From Flavobacterium sp. KJJ (GTDB lineage: Bacteria; Bacteroidota; Bacteroidia; Flavobacteriales; Flavobacteriaceae): a DNA stretch of 64,000 nucleotides. The notes below the pieces were generated by a model. It worked only from the letters and a program-made list of their open reading frames with translations, did not search any database and had not been told where the DNA came from. The DNA lies in assembly GCF_000708595.2 (NCBI RefSeq), contig NZ_JARP01000008.1:1-64000 (forward strand). The letters run 5' to 3'. Position 1 is the stretch's first letter; each line of letters starts with the position of its first letter. This document shows, one piece after another, positions 1 through 9,543 of the stretch. The translations under genes and the position numbers were made by a program.

Positions 1-1420
1 GTGGTTGTTCCTGTTACAACTCCTGCACAGGCATCCGTTGCTGTTGGTACTGCAGGGGTTGCATTACATTGTCCTGTTACATCTGCTAAAACTGGTGCAA
101 CCGGAGCAATCGTATCATCAATAATTACATTTTGAGCAGCTGTTGCAATATTTCCGTTTCCGTCATCAAATGTCCATGTAACTACTGTTGTTCCTTGGGT
201 TGTAATTGGGAAAACGGTAGTGGTTGTTCCTGTTATTATACCTGCGCAGGCATCTGCTGCTGTTGGTACTGCAGGGGTTGCATTACATTGTCCTGTTACA
301 TCTGCTAAAACTGGTGCAACCGGCGCAACCGTATCATCAATAATTACATTTTGAGCAGCTGTTGCAATATTTCCGTTTCCGTCATCAAATGTCCATGTAA
401 CTACTGTTGTTCCTTGTGCTGTAATTGGGAAAACGGTAGTGGTTGTTCCTGTTATTGTTCCTGCGCAGGCATCTGCTGCTGTTGGTGCAATTGGAGTTGC
501 ATCACACTGACCTGTTAAATCTGCTAAAACTGGTACAACTGGCGCAATAGTATCGTCAATGATTACATTTTGATTTGCTGTTGATGTATTTCCGTTTCCG
601 TCATCAAATGTCCATGTAACTACTGTTGTTCCCTGGGTTGTAATTGGAAAAGCTGTAGTCGTTGTACCTGTTATTGTTCCTGAACACGCATCTGTTGCTG
701 TTGGTGCACTAGGTGTTGCATCGCATTGTCCTATTACATCTGCCAATACTGGAGCAACCGGTGCAATCGTATCATCAATAATTATATTTTGAGTCGCTGT
801 CGATGTATTTCCTGAACTATCTGTAAAGTTCCAAGTAACTACAGTTGTTCCCTGTGTTGTTATTGGAAAAATAGTAGAAGTTGTACCTGTTATTACGCCA
901 CTATCACAATTATCTGTAGTAGTTGCTGTCACAGGTGTTGCCGAACATTCTGCTGTTACATCTGCTAATACCGGCACGACTGGTGCTGTAGTATCTGTTA
1001 TAATAACATTTTGATTTGCAAATGAAATATTTCCGTTTCCATCATCAAATGTCCACAAAACAATAGTTGTACCTTTTGCTGTAATTGGAAATGAAGTTGT
1101 TGTTGCTCCAGTAATTGCTCCTGTACAGGTATCTGTAGCTATTGGTACTGTTGGTGTTGCAGAACATTCTCCTGTTACATCTGCTAAAATTGGCATAACA
1201 GGCCCCAATGTATCATCTATTATTACATTTTGATTTGCAGTTTGTGTATATCCGTTTCCATAATCAAAAGTCCAAGTAACAACAGTTGTTCCTTGAGTTG
1301 TAATTGGAAATAAAGTTGTTGTTACTCCGGTAATTGTACCTGCACAAGGATCTGTAATTGTCGGTGCTATTGGTGTTGCTTCGCATTGCCCTGTAATATC
1401 TGCTAAAACTGATGGAGCTA
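1..1420 (-). repeat. Tandem 219-bp coding repeats (HYR units)
   Basis: The same sequence recurs at exact 219-bp steps: GTGGTTGTTCCTGTTA-like segments start near 1, 220 and 439, then more diverged copies near 658, 877 and 1096. Each unit encodes 73 residues. The leftmost units are nearly identical at DNA level and diverge toward the N-terminal side, which suggests recent expansion of the array. Confidence 0.9.
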
Positions 1421-4400
1421 CTGTTGCATTTATAGTGATACTTGCAGTTGTTGTTCCTGAACAAGTTGCATTACTAAAATTGTAAGTAATCGTATGAGTT
1501 CCAACTGTAGAAAGTGCTAAATCTATTGTTCCTGTTGATGGGTCAATAATTAAACCAGTATCTCCGCTGTAAGTACCGCCTGCTTCACCTGTTTGAGTTA
1601 CTGTGGCTGTACCACTATTACAATAAGGACTACTTGAGTAAGCAATTGATGCAGTTGGCAATTCATTTATTTCAATTAACGCTATGTCTGTACTAGAGCA
1701 AGTACCATCAGTGAAACTATAAGTTACCGTATGATCTCCTATCGTAGAACCAGCTAAATCTATAGTTCCCGTTACAGCATCAATAATTAAACCCGCATCT
1801 CCACTATAGGTTCCTCCTGTTATACCTGTCTGTGTAACTGTCGCAGTACCTGTTTGACAATATGGAGTGCTTGGATAGGTTATTCCTGCAATAGGCAACG
1901 AATTAACTATAACCGTTACAGGCTGTATATTACTACAAGTTGCATTAGTGCCTTTTATGTAATATGTGCCGCTAACATCAATAATAGTTGGATCAACTAT
2001 TGGATCTGTACCTTCTGAATCTGTAAAATAAGAGTATGTTAAACCTGTTTCACTTCCTGCAGTTATTGCTGGTGCAGTAATATCTACTGTATTAGGAAAA
2101 CAAACAGCTGCCGGATTTGTTATTGAAACAACAGGAAGCGCTGTTATATTTATTGTTAAATTTGAAACTGTAGTACTGCTGCATGGAGGACCAAAAGTTA
2201 CGGAACAAGAAAAATTATTATTTCCAACTGATAAAGCATTATAATTTACCAGAGGGCTTTTAAGAGTTTCATTAGCTGGAGTAATTCCAGGTCCAGTCCA
2301 TAAATATGAAATTGCACCCACAGTATCTACATCTAATTGTAATGTTCCTGTACTAAGATTACAAAATGTTGCTGGAGTTGACTGACCTTCAGCCGTAGCT
2401 GTTGGAGCCGCTGCTACACCTATCTGTGCCGATTGAGTTATGATATTTCCACAACCGTCTTTAATTCTAAAAAAATAAGTGTTATCTGTTAAACCCGAAA
2501 AAGTATTACCACTTTGATAAGCACCAAAATTAGTTCCACCATCTGTACTAAGAGCATACTCTAAAACATTTCCAGGTGCAGGCGAGTTTGATGTTGCTGC
2601 GATAGTTAAAGTTCCATTAGTCGCGCCACTGCTGCAAACATACCCACCAGTATTAGTTTTATCTACAGTAATAACATTATTAGAATCATAAGTCAAGGTT
2701 TGAGTAAGGACATTCACAGTTCCTCCTTTTATTCGTAAACCAAAAACATAAGTACCATAACTTAATCCGTTAAAAGGAAGTGATGCTGTATTACTGGCTA
2801 AATCTCTAACCTGACCAACACTTGATGGACCAGAAACAATAATAACCTGATAAGCACTTACACTATCAAAATTTCCATTCATTACATAATTAAATCCTCC
2901 GCAAACAGGCGTTATAGTATTTCCGTTTAAAGTAGCATTATAACCTGAAACTGTAGCATTTATAGTTCTTGTACCACAAGGAATAGTCATATCTAAAGTA
3001 TAATGACCTGATGGCCAATAATCTAAAGGATCTGAAGCATTTACTCTAGGTAATGTAGCGCTTCCTGAAGTAGCATTTAATGGAGTACTGCTTGTGTATC
3101 CTACAGGTACTAAAGGATTATCTGATGCTGTGACTGTATAATTAATAATATCTCCAGCCTGAACAGGAGTTACTGTTAAAATTAGTCTTCCGTAACCTAA
3201 AACATTTAAATTTTGCTGTACTCCAGTAAGAACCTGACTAATAGTAAAAGTTGAAGCTGCGGGAATTGATATATTTTGAGAAACTGGAAGCGTATCAAAA
3301 CTTCTTGTAGTACTACCTTGTGCATCTACATAAGTCACATGGTAAGTTGCGCCTGCTGTAAAACCAGCAATAAGTTGTGCAGTACTATTAATAGTAGTTG
3401 TAACAATATCCGCAGGATTTGCTATGTTGGTAAATGTAACATTCAAAGGAAAACAGCTTAACCTATTAGGTACCGCTCTAATAAGTCCTGCTCCTGCACA
3501 ATTACTTGGTCCCATAGTACCGCCGCTATTATATTGCGTAACATTAAATTCTTTAGAATTACCACAATTATCGCTCAGAACTACCTTCATAGTGCCACTT
3601 GCTATTTCTGCTAATACGCCAGCTTTTGTAGCAACTAGTGGTAATCTAACTGTATTAAGCAAAGGTGAATAACCTGCTCCACCTACATCACTATAGCCAT
3701 CAGCGTTAGTATCCTGACCGTAGAGCTGTCCTTGATATAATATTTTCCAGCTAAATCTTGCTGCATCACTTGCCGAAATAGTTGTACTGTTTGCAGTATA
3801 TTGAAAAAGTAATTCGTTAATAACATTCAGAGGCGTAGAACAGTTATTTGTTGTATTAAAACTAGGATAAGCTAAGCTTCCTAATTTAAAATCATTTACC
3901 GTTACTGTAGGATTAGAAATAGATGTTGCTCCAGTAATAGTCTGTCCGCAATCATCAGTCACGCTTACTAAATAGTTATTAACTCCCAACGGATTAAAAT
4001 TAAAAGTAGTTGCACTTATTGGTCCGCTATTTTGCAAAATAACACCCGGCGCTGACTGTGCAGCTATAGTATATGTATAAGGTGCTTTTCCCGCTGTTAC
4101 TGTCGATGTTAATGAAGCCGTTCCTCCTACGCAATCTGCTACCTTTGTAGGCGTAGAAACAGTCATGGCAGTGTAGCCATCTGTAACCGTGATATTCGTG
4201 CTTGAAAATACAGTTCCCCCAGCAGTTGCTCTAGCATTTACAACGTAAACTCCCGAACTTAATCCTGTAAAAACATTAGTGTTTGTAAACTGTGTAGGAT
4301 CTCCAGAAACTGGTGCCACTACAACACCAGCTTTTGACAATTGGTATTGCGGAGTAGCACCCAAACCTGTACTGCTTGCAGTTACAATTCCACTGTTAAA

Positions 4401-4514
4401 ACATCCTGTGTTGCTCGCGATGCCAGAAACAGTTTGAGCAAAAGCTTCATTACCCATGAAACTCATTACTGGTAATATAATTAACAGTACTAGTAAAGTA
4501 ATTTTTGATTTCAT
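1..4514 (-). CDS. Giant secreted repeat protein (HYR/Ig-like adhesin), partial
   Basis: Open frame from the ATG at 4514 to the left edge; the C-terminus is outside the window. The N-terminus reads MKSKITLLVLLIILPVMSFM and continues to FAQ, a signal peptide. About 1000 residues of beta-rich, Thr/Ser/Gly/Val-rich sequence with paired cysteines follow. From about 1420 leftward come HYR-type repeats of 73 residues (motifs APVxPVLADVTGQC, TTVVTWTFDDGNGN, NVIIDDT). Such proteins in flavobacteria are usually type IX-secreted adhesins or SprB-like cell-surface proteins, often with a C-terminal sorting domain that cannot be seen here. A surface adhesin is therefore inference; the repeat architecture is seen directly. 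Confidence 0.8.
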   Translation of the reverse strand, partial: MKSKITLLVLLIILPVMSFMGNEAFAQTVSGIASNTGCFNSGIVTASSTGLGATPQYQLSKAGVVVAPVSGDPTQFTNTNVFTGLSSGVYVVNARATAGGTVFSSTNITVTDGYTAMTVSTPTKVADCVGGTASLTSTVTAGKAPYTYTIAAQSAPGVILQNSGPISATTFNFNPLGVNNYLVSVTDDCGQTITGATSISNPTVTVNDFKLGSLAYPSFNTTNNCSTPLNVINELLFQYTANSTTISASDAARFSWKILYQGQLYGQDTNADGYSDVGGAGYSPLLNTVRLPLVATKAGVLAEIASGTMKVVLSDNCGNSKEFNVTQYNSGGTMGPSNCAGAGLIRAVPNRLSCFPLNVTFTNIANPADIVTTTINSTAQLIAGFTAGATYHVTYVDAQGSTTRSFDTLPVSQNISIPAASTFTISQVLTGVQQNLNVLGYGRLILTVTPVQAGDIINYTVTASDNPLVPVGYTSSTPLNATSGSATLPRVNASDPLDYWPSGHYTLDMTIPCGTRTINATVSGYNATLNGNTITPVCGGFNYVMNGNFDSVSAYQVIIVSGPSSVGQVRDLASNTASLPFNGLSYGTYVFGLRIKGGTVNVLTQTLTYDSNNVITVDKTNTGGYVCSSGATNGTLTIAATSNSPAPGNVLEYALSTDGGTNFGAYQSGNTFSGLTDNTYFFRIKDGCGNIITQSAQIGVAAAPTATAEGQSTPATFCNLSTGTLQLDVDTVGAISYLWTGPGITPANETLKSPLVNYNALSVGNNNFSCSVTFGPPCSSTTVSNLTINITALPVVSITNPAAVCFPNTVDITAPAITAGSETGLTYSYFTDSEGTDPIVDPTIIDVSGTYYIKGTNATCSNIQPVTVIVNSLPIAGITYPSTPYCQTGTATVTQTGITGGTYSGDAGLIIDAVTGTIDLAGSTIGDHTVTYSFTDGTCSSTDIALIEINELPTASIAYSSSPYCNSGTATVTQTGEAGGTYSGDTGLIIDPSTGTIDLALSTVGTHTITYNFSNATCSGTTTASITINATVAPSVLADITGQCEATPIAPTITDPCAGTITGVTTTLFPITTQGTTVVTWTFDYGNGYTQTANQNVIIDDTLGPVMPILADVTGECSATPTVPIATDTCTGAITGATTTSFPITAKGTTIVLWTFDDGNGNISFANQNVIITDTTAPVVPVLADVTAECSATPVTATTTDNCDSGVITGTTSTIFPITTQGTTVVTWNFTDSSGNTSTATQNIIIDDTIAPVAPVLADVIGQCDATPSAPTATDACSGTITGTTTTAFPITTQGTTVVTWTFDDGNGNTSTANQNVIIDDTIAPVVPVLADLTGQCDATPIAPTAADACAGTITGTTTTVFPITAQGTTVVTWTFDDGNGNIATAAQNVIIDDTVAPVAPVLADVTGQCNATPAVPTAADACAGIITGTTTTVFPITTQGTTVVTWTFDDGNGNIATAAQNVIIDDTIAPVAPVLADVTGQCNATPAVPTATDACAGVVTGTT

Positions 4515-5138
4515 AATTGTTCTTATTAATTAAAACAGGCTTACTTTTGAACACGATATCTTTTTTTAAACAGTAAAAGATATATTGTTTTTAAAACAAC
4601 TGTTTTGTAATTAAATCCTATATTTTATTGATTTACACCCTCTTACGAAAGCGGGCGCAAAAGTCTAGCTTGTTCAATTTTGTTATTACCCTTAAAAGTT
4701 TAAAAAGTTATAAAATAGGGTATTTATCGTTTGGAAGAAAGATTCTCCAAATAAATGGAAATGAACTGAACAGCAACTAAACAATAATTAAAAGACTTAA
4801 TTACAGATAGTTAAACAATAATTTGAAAAATTATTTTATTATAAAAAAAGGTACGGGCGTAATAAAAAAAAATAGCTCTTTAAGTGTGGCTTATAGTAAT
4901 GGCCTTATAACACATGATGAATTATCCTACTAAAGATTTTGTAATTCAACTATCAAATGTAAATAAACCAAATTATTAGTTTTTTACCTTTAAAACACAA
5001 AAGTACTGAATTTCAACACATTAATAAAATTTTAACACTAAAAAAGTTAGGAAAGTATTTATAAAAAAAAAGAGATTACTACTATATTTTAATTTATTGC
5101 AAAAAATAAAGAGCTAAAAAAAACATTTATAAAAAAAA
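4515..5138. other. Long AT-rich intergenic region
   Basis: About 620 bases without a credible gene. It is very AT-rich and holds the upstream region of the leftward adhesin gene. A -7-like TACTTTTG reads leftward near 4999-5006, but I see no TTG at proper distance, so no promoter is assigned. Nothing else is supportable. Confidence 0.5.
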
Positions 5139-5164
5139 AGAGAGGACATTTATCCTCTCTTTTC
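5130..5164 (-). terminator. Terminator of the pectin-enzyme operon
   Basis: A perfect 8-bp stem, AGAGAGGA at 5139-5146 with TCCTCTCT at 5153-5160 and a 6-base loop, lies just past the stop of the leftward CE12 gene. The A-run at 5131-5139 becomes a U-tract in the leftward transcript. This is a classical intrinsic terminator. Confidence 0.8.
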
Positions 5165-5189
5165 TAATTTAAAGTTTTTACAATCAACT

Positions 5190-5933
5190 TTATTTGATTC
5201 CCTTTTTAAGTTTATCTACTGTAGAATCTTGTAATAGTTTAATTTGATCTACCACAATTTGAGCAATTGCTGTTGCCCCTTTCAGAGAAAGATGAGTATC
5301 ATCAGCTTTATCTTTATCGTAATAGGCATTTTCACCTGCTTTAAAATGTAAATGCAATTGCTTTGATTTTTCTGGACCGTAAGATTGCTCCAGCAATTCT
5401 GTATAATATTCTAAATCTATAAATGGAACTTTATATTCCTGAGCTACCAATCTTGTTTCTAAAGGATAATCGCCATGTGTTGGCACTAATACACCTTTTT
5501 CATTGAAGTTTCGTCTGGCTATAGACGTAAGCAATATTGGTGTTGCGCCTTTTTCTCTGGTTTCTTTTACAAACCGAATTAAATTATACCTGTAAGTTGT
5601 ATGCGGATTTGTATATCTAGTAGAATCTTCTATTTTTTCATCATTATGACCAAATTCAATAAAAACATAATCACCTTTTTTTAATTTTTTATAAATTGAA
5701 TCCCAACAGTTTTCATTTATAAAGCTTTTGGTACTTCTGCCATTTACAGCTTTGTTTACTACAAGAATATTATCTTTAAAAAATGGCTGAAGCACCTGCG
5801 CCCAACCATGCTCCGGATTGCGGTCTGGATCTTTTTTATTCGCCATTGTCGAATCACCAATAGTATATAATGTTGTTTTCTGAGAAAAACAAACTGATGA
5901 GATTAATAATGTTATTATGATATATTTTTTCAT
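5190..5933 (-). CDS. Rhamnogalacturonan acetylesterase, GDSL/SGNH (CE12-type)
   Basis: A 247-residue secreted hydrolase that should remove acetyl groups from pectin backbones. Signal peptide is residues 1-18 (ending CFSQ). SGNH blocks are visible: TIGDSTMA with Ser28 as nucleophile, NKAVNGRST (block II), FIEFGHND (block III) and DDTHLS carrying the catalytic Asp and His near residue 213. Length fits CE12 rhamnogalacturonan acetylesterases such as YesT/RhgT. It is the last gene of the leftward pectin cluster and is followed by a terminator. The gap to the upstream GH28 gene is filled by 16-bp tandem repeats. Substrate assignment rests on family and context. Confidence 0.87.
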   Translation of the reverse strand: MKKYIIITLLISSVCFSQKTTLYTIGDSTMANKKDPDRNPEHGWAQVLQPFFKDNILVVNKAVNGRSTKSFINENCWDSIYKKLKKGDYVFIEFGHNDEKIEDSTRYTNPHTTYRYNLIRFVKETREKGATPILLTSIARRNFNEKGVLVPTHGDYPLETRLVAQEYKVPFIDLEYYTELLEQSYGPEKSKQLHLHFKAGENAYYDKDKADDTHLSLKGATAIAQIVVDQIKLLQDSTVDKLKKGIK

Positions 5934-5942
5934 TTTTTTGAT

Positions 5943-6112
5943 ATTAGACTTCTTAGATACTAGACTTCTTAGACATTAGACTTCTTAGATATTAGACTTC
6001 TTAGACATTAGACTTCTTAGATATTAGACTTCTTAGATATTAGACTTCTTAGATATTAGACTTCTTAGATATTAGACTTCTTAGATACTAGACTTCTTAG
6101 ATACTAGATTAT
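5943..6112. repeat. 16-bp tandem repeat array
   Basis: Ten copies of a unit close to TTAGACTTCTTAGATA recur at exact 16-bp spacing (GACTTCTT starts at 5947, 5963 and so on to 6091). They fill nearly the whole spacer between the GH28 and CE12 genes. Units alternate slightly (AGATA, AGACA, AGATAC). Confidence 0.95.
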
Positions 6113-6152
6113 TAGAATATGCTTTTTTTGTTTCTTTGAACCTCCAAAAAAC

Positions 6153-7502
6153 CTATTTTGCAGCTGTTGGAACTGTCGCCTTCTTGCCAATAAAAACATC
6201 TGTCATCAAAACATTTTCGGCATTCTCGTTTGAAATCGCGTTTTTAGCTTCTTTAATTTCAATATTAGTCAGACTGATATTTCGGATTTTTTTGTCCGCA
6301 AATCCTTGAATTACAATTCCAGACTCAGTTGCTTTATTACATGAGATATTTGAAAAATGAATATTCGAGATGTCTGATTGAAAACCTTTTCCTTCTCCAT
6401 GGTAATTAGCAGTGATGTACAAACAATCTTCTACTTCATCCAACTTAATATTTCGGACAAAAATATTCTTTATAAATCCACCACGATCTGCATTGGTTTT
6501 TACATAAATACCTCTTTTTAAATACCCAACTGTTTTACAATTCTCAACAAAAACATTTTGAATTCCTGCTGACATTTCGCTTCCCAAAACTACTCCATGA
6601 AGTCCTTTAAAATTGCAGTTTCTAATGACAATATTTTGACTCGGTGTTGCTATATTCGCTCTTCCTTCATGATCTCTGCCTGCTTTTATAGCTACGTTAT
6701 CATCACCATTATTGAAAGTTACATTTTCAATTAAAACATCTTTTGCATATTCTGGATCAATTCCGTCATTATTATAATTTAAAGCTTTATAACTGATGCC
6801 TCGAATCGTAATACTCTGTGATTTTAAAAGATGCAGACACCAGAAAGGGGAATTTTCAATACGAATATTTTCAACTAAAATATTTTTGCAATTAAAAAAC
6901 TGAATCAGCTGCGGACGCAAAAAATAACCTTCACCAAATTTCCTGTCTTTTAAAGGAACAGTCGTATGATTCATTTCACGGCTCAAATCTTTTCCCTTCC
7001 CTTCTTTTTCTTTAAAACTTTTCCATATTTTGCTTCCTGCTCCATCAATTGTTCCTTCTCCTGTAATGGCAATATTTGTACAATCATAAGCATAAATAAG
7101 CGGACTGTAATTATACAGCATCGTACCTTCCCAACTGGTTAAAACCATTGGCAGATAGTCTTGAGGATTGTCACTGAATTTAATTTTTGCTCCTTTTTCA
7201 AGCTTAAGATTTACATTGCTTACAAAATGAATTGGTCCGTTAATTTTATAAGTACCTTTAGGAACTATAATGGTTCCGCCATTATTCTTTTTGCACAATA
7301 CCATTGCTTTATCAAATGCAATTTTATTATTTGAAATTGAATCTCCTTTCGCACCTAATTTTGCAATATTTATTTGATAAGAAGGAAAAACAGGAAGCTG
7401 AATTCTATTAACAATTGAATCAACCTTTGCACTCGGAAATTCGTTATTCTGCGAGAAAGAGCTTAATGAAATCAATAAAAAAATAATGCATTTAAATTTC
7501 AT
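6153..7502 (-). CDS. Secreted glycoside hydrolase family 28 (polygalacturonase-type)
   Basis: A 449-residue right-handed beta-helix enzyme predicted to hydrolyse alpha-1,4 galacturonic linkages in pectin. Signal peptide residues 1-18 (SSFSQ). GH28 motifs occur in order: NNDGID (244-249) for the NTD block, GDD (266-268), LHG (301-303), then RGIYVK (330-335), where most family members have RIK. The Arg of RIK thus appears replaced by Tyr, unlike the second GH28 of this locus. It lies 24 bases downstream of the PL10-CE8 gene in the same leftward operon. Exo- versus endo-action cannot be decided from sequence. Confidence 0.87.
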   Translation of the reverse strand: MKFKCIIFLLISLSSFSQNNEFPSAKVDSIVNRIQLPVFPSYQINIAKLGAKGDSISNNKIAFDKAMVLCKKNNGGTIIVPKGTYKINGPIHFVSNVNLKLEKGAKIKFSDNPQDYLPMVLTSWEGTMLYNYSPLIYAYDCTNIAITGEGTIDGAGSKIWKSFKEKEGKGKDLSREMNHTTVPLKDRKFGEGYFLRPQLIQFFNCKNILVENIRIENSPFWCLHLLKSQSITIRGISYKALNYNNDGIDPEYAKDVLIENVTFNNGDDNVAIKAGRDHEGRANIATPSQNIVIRNCNFKGLHGVVLGSEMSAGIQNVFVENCKTVGYLKRGIYVKTNADRGGFIKNIFVRNIKLDEVEDCLYITANYHGEGKGFQSDISNIHFSNISCNKATESGIVIQGFADKKIRNISLTNIEIKEAKNAISNENAENVLMTDVFIGKKATVPTAAK

Positions 7503-7526
7503 AATATCGTTTGCTAGTTCCTAATT

Positions 7527-9536
7527 TTATTTAGAGTACCAGTTTGGTATTTCATCTTTAAGAATGTTTTCAATTGTATATTTTTCAGCCTCAGTTTTTT
7601 GAAGCTGATGTGACCATGCTACTCTTTTTGCTGGCTGAAAACCTTCACCTGAACAATTGTATTCAGCATAAAAAGATGTTTTTTCAGCTTCTGGTTTAGA
7701 CCAATTTTCCCAGCCCTCTGGTCTTATTTGTTTTCCTAATTCACAACTTATAAAAACAGTTTTAGCATAAATTCGCCACGGTCTTCCTAAATAAACTGCT
7801 GTTGCTTCTGGATTAGCTGTTAATTTGCAATTTTTAAAAACAAATCCAAATGCGGTTCCTTCTGGAGTTGATGCTGCGGTGATGTACGAATTTTTAATGC
7901 TGTTGATAGTACAATTTTCAAATAATGAAGTGGCACTTCCAAAGATAAAGTCCGTAGTTCCTTCAATGTAACAATCTTTAAAATATTGTTTTGCTTCTTT
8001 ACCGGATAAGTACAAAGTATCCTGATTTCCTAAAATAGAACAGTTAGATACCTTAGCGCGATTTGCCACAATTGATAAAGCAATTCCTTGGCCATTATCG
8101 CCAGAAGCATTTTTAATCGTTAAATTGGCGGCCGAAAAATCATCGCCTTCCACCAAAACTGTATAAGTATAAAAAGTACTGTTTCTTCCTAAATTGATTT
8201 TTTTAAAATTATCATCAAAAGTAATAATAGTATTTTCTCTGCTTTCTCCAACGAGAGCAACATTTGTATTCCATTCGGGAACACGAATTTTCTCATTATA
8301 AATACCATTTTTGACAAGTATAGTTACTTTTTCATAAGGAAAAGCTGGACTTGCATAAACTGCATCCTGAATTTTAGTAAAATCGCCTGATCCGTCTTGG
8401 GCAACAGTTATAAAATTATCTTTTTTTTTTGCCGAAGCTTCAGTTGAAGAAACTTTTACTCCATTTTTAATGGCCCAAGCTGCATATTTCTTCAGCACTT
8501 CTTTTGGCGCATCAGAATACCAAGAATAACCGTTTCTTCTTTCAGACCCAATTTGATCGAGAGATTTTTTCCTTATTCCATCGCGGTCACAAAAGAAAGG
8601 TTCATTAGTTTCAAGATCCATAAATCGGGCCCATATTGGTCCAGCATTTACGGCAGGAATCATTTTTTTATCTATAATTTTTCCGGCGTCATCTAAAACT
8701 CTTTTCTCTTCAAGATTGGTTATTTTTGTTTTTTCAAACCAAGCCTGCGCGCTTTTAACAGCGGTAATAATTTCTGGAGAAGGTTTTTCGATTGACATTA
8801 AAAGCAATACAATTTTTGTCGATTCATAACCGCTTAACGATGCTAGTTCAAAAGCTCTTGCATTGGCCGGAGCCAGAGTAATTTCATCATGCTGCGCACA
8901 CCAGGCTGTTAAAACGCCATTTTGCTTATACTGGGTTTTTAAAATACAGTCTATTCCTTTATCAAAAGCTTTTTTTGTTTTTTCAACAATTGTCTGTGAT
9001 GGCTTAATACTATAATAATCAGTTCCTTCACTGACTTGCTTCATTACATTCAAGATGTTAACCATCGAATCGTCATTGTAGGTAATATGCGTATAATATC
9101 CTTTTTTTAATGGATAAAATTGAGGCCAGCCTCCGTTTTTATATTGAGCTTCAAGAAGATAATTCAATCCCTTTAAAAAAGATTCTTTGTAACGCTCATC
9201 TTTTACCTGCGCATACATTCTAGACATAAAAAGCATTTCCTGACAAGTTGCACCATTATCTGTTGTAGTTTCTACAGCTGTTTTTTTAAGTGCAATCAAA
9301 TCTTTTTCTTCCTTTTGAGTCAGTTCTTTCTGCATCTGGATATTTTTTGGCCAGCCGCCAATATCTCTTTGATACAACAAAACATTCTCAGCTATTTTTT
9401 TGGCTTCCGCCGAACCAAACCAAGATGCTTCATTTTTGCGAATAATATCAGGCCAGTTTTTATAAGTATTTTGAGCATTCGATGCCAAGCTTACCAATAC
9501 AAAAAGGAATACTGCTGTTCTTTTTAATTGAATCAT
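7527..9536 (-). CDS. Pectate lyase (PL10) fused to pectin methylesterase (CE8)
   Basis: A 669-residue secreted bifunctional enzyme. Signal peptide 1-22 (SLASNAQ). Residues about 25-350 match PL10/PelA pectate lyase (WPDIIRKNEASWFGS, RDIGGWPKN, NGGWPQFYP, YNDDSMVN, AWCAQHDE). A charged linker of about 15 residues leads to a CE8 pectinesterase domain (375-669) with NQDTLYLSG around Asp506, the catalytic DFIFG at 529-533 and LGRPW with Arg585. CE8 exposes galacturonate by removing methyl groups and the lyase then cleaves the demethylated chain to a 4,5-unsaturated product, so the fusion couples two successive steps. The stop of the upstream GH43 gene is only 7 bases away. Both domains keep their key residues. 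Confidence 0.92.
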   Translation of the reverse strand: MIQLKRTAVFLFVLVSLASNAQNTYKNWPDIIRKNEASWFGSAEAKKIAENVLLYQRDIGGWPKNIQMQKELTQKEEKDLIALKKTAVETTTDNGATCQEMLFMSRMYAQVKDERYKESFLKGLNYLLEAQYKNGGWPQFYPLKKGYYTHITYNDDSMVNILNVMKQVSEGTDYYSIKPSQTIVEKTKKAFDKGIDCILKTQYKQNGVLTAWCAQHDEITLAPANARAFELASLSGYESTKIVLLLMSIEKPSPEIITAVKSAQAWFEKTKITNLEEKRVLDDAGKIIDKKMIPAVNAGPIWARFMDLETNEPFFCDRDGIRKKSLDQIGSERRNGYSWYSDAPKEVLKKYAAWAIKNGVKVSSTEASAKKKDNFITVAQDGSGDFTKIQDAVYASPAFPYEKVTILVKNGIYNEKIRVPEWNTNVALVGESRENTIITFDDNFKKINLGRNSTFYTYTVLVEGDDFSAANLTIKNASGDNGQGIALSIVANRAKVSNCSILGNQDTLYLSGKEAKQYFKDCYIEGTTDFIFGSATSLFENCTINSIKNSYITAASTPEGTAFGFVFKNCKLTANPEATAVYLGRPWRIYAKTVFISCELGKQIRPEGWENWSKPEAEKTSFYAEYNCSGEGFQPAKRVAWSHQLQKTEAEKYTIENILKDEIPNWYSK

Positions 9537-9543
9537 TTTTAAG

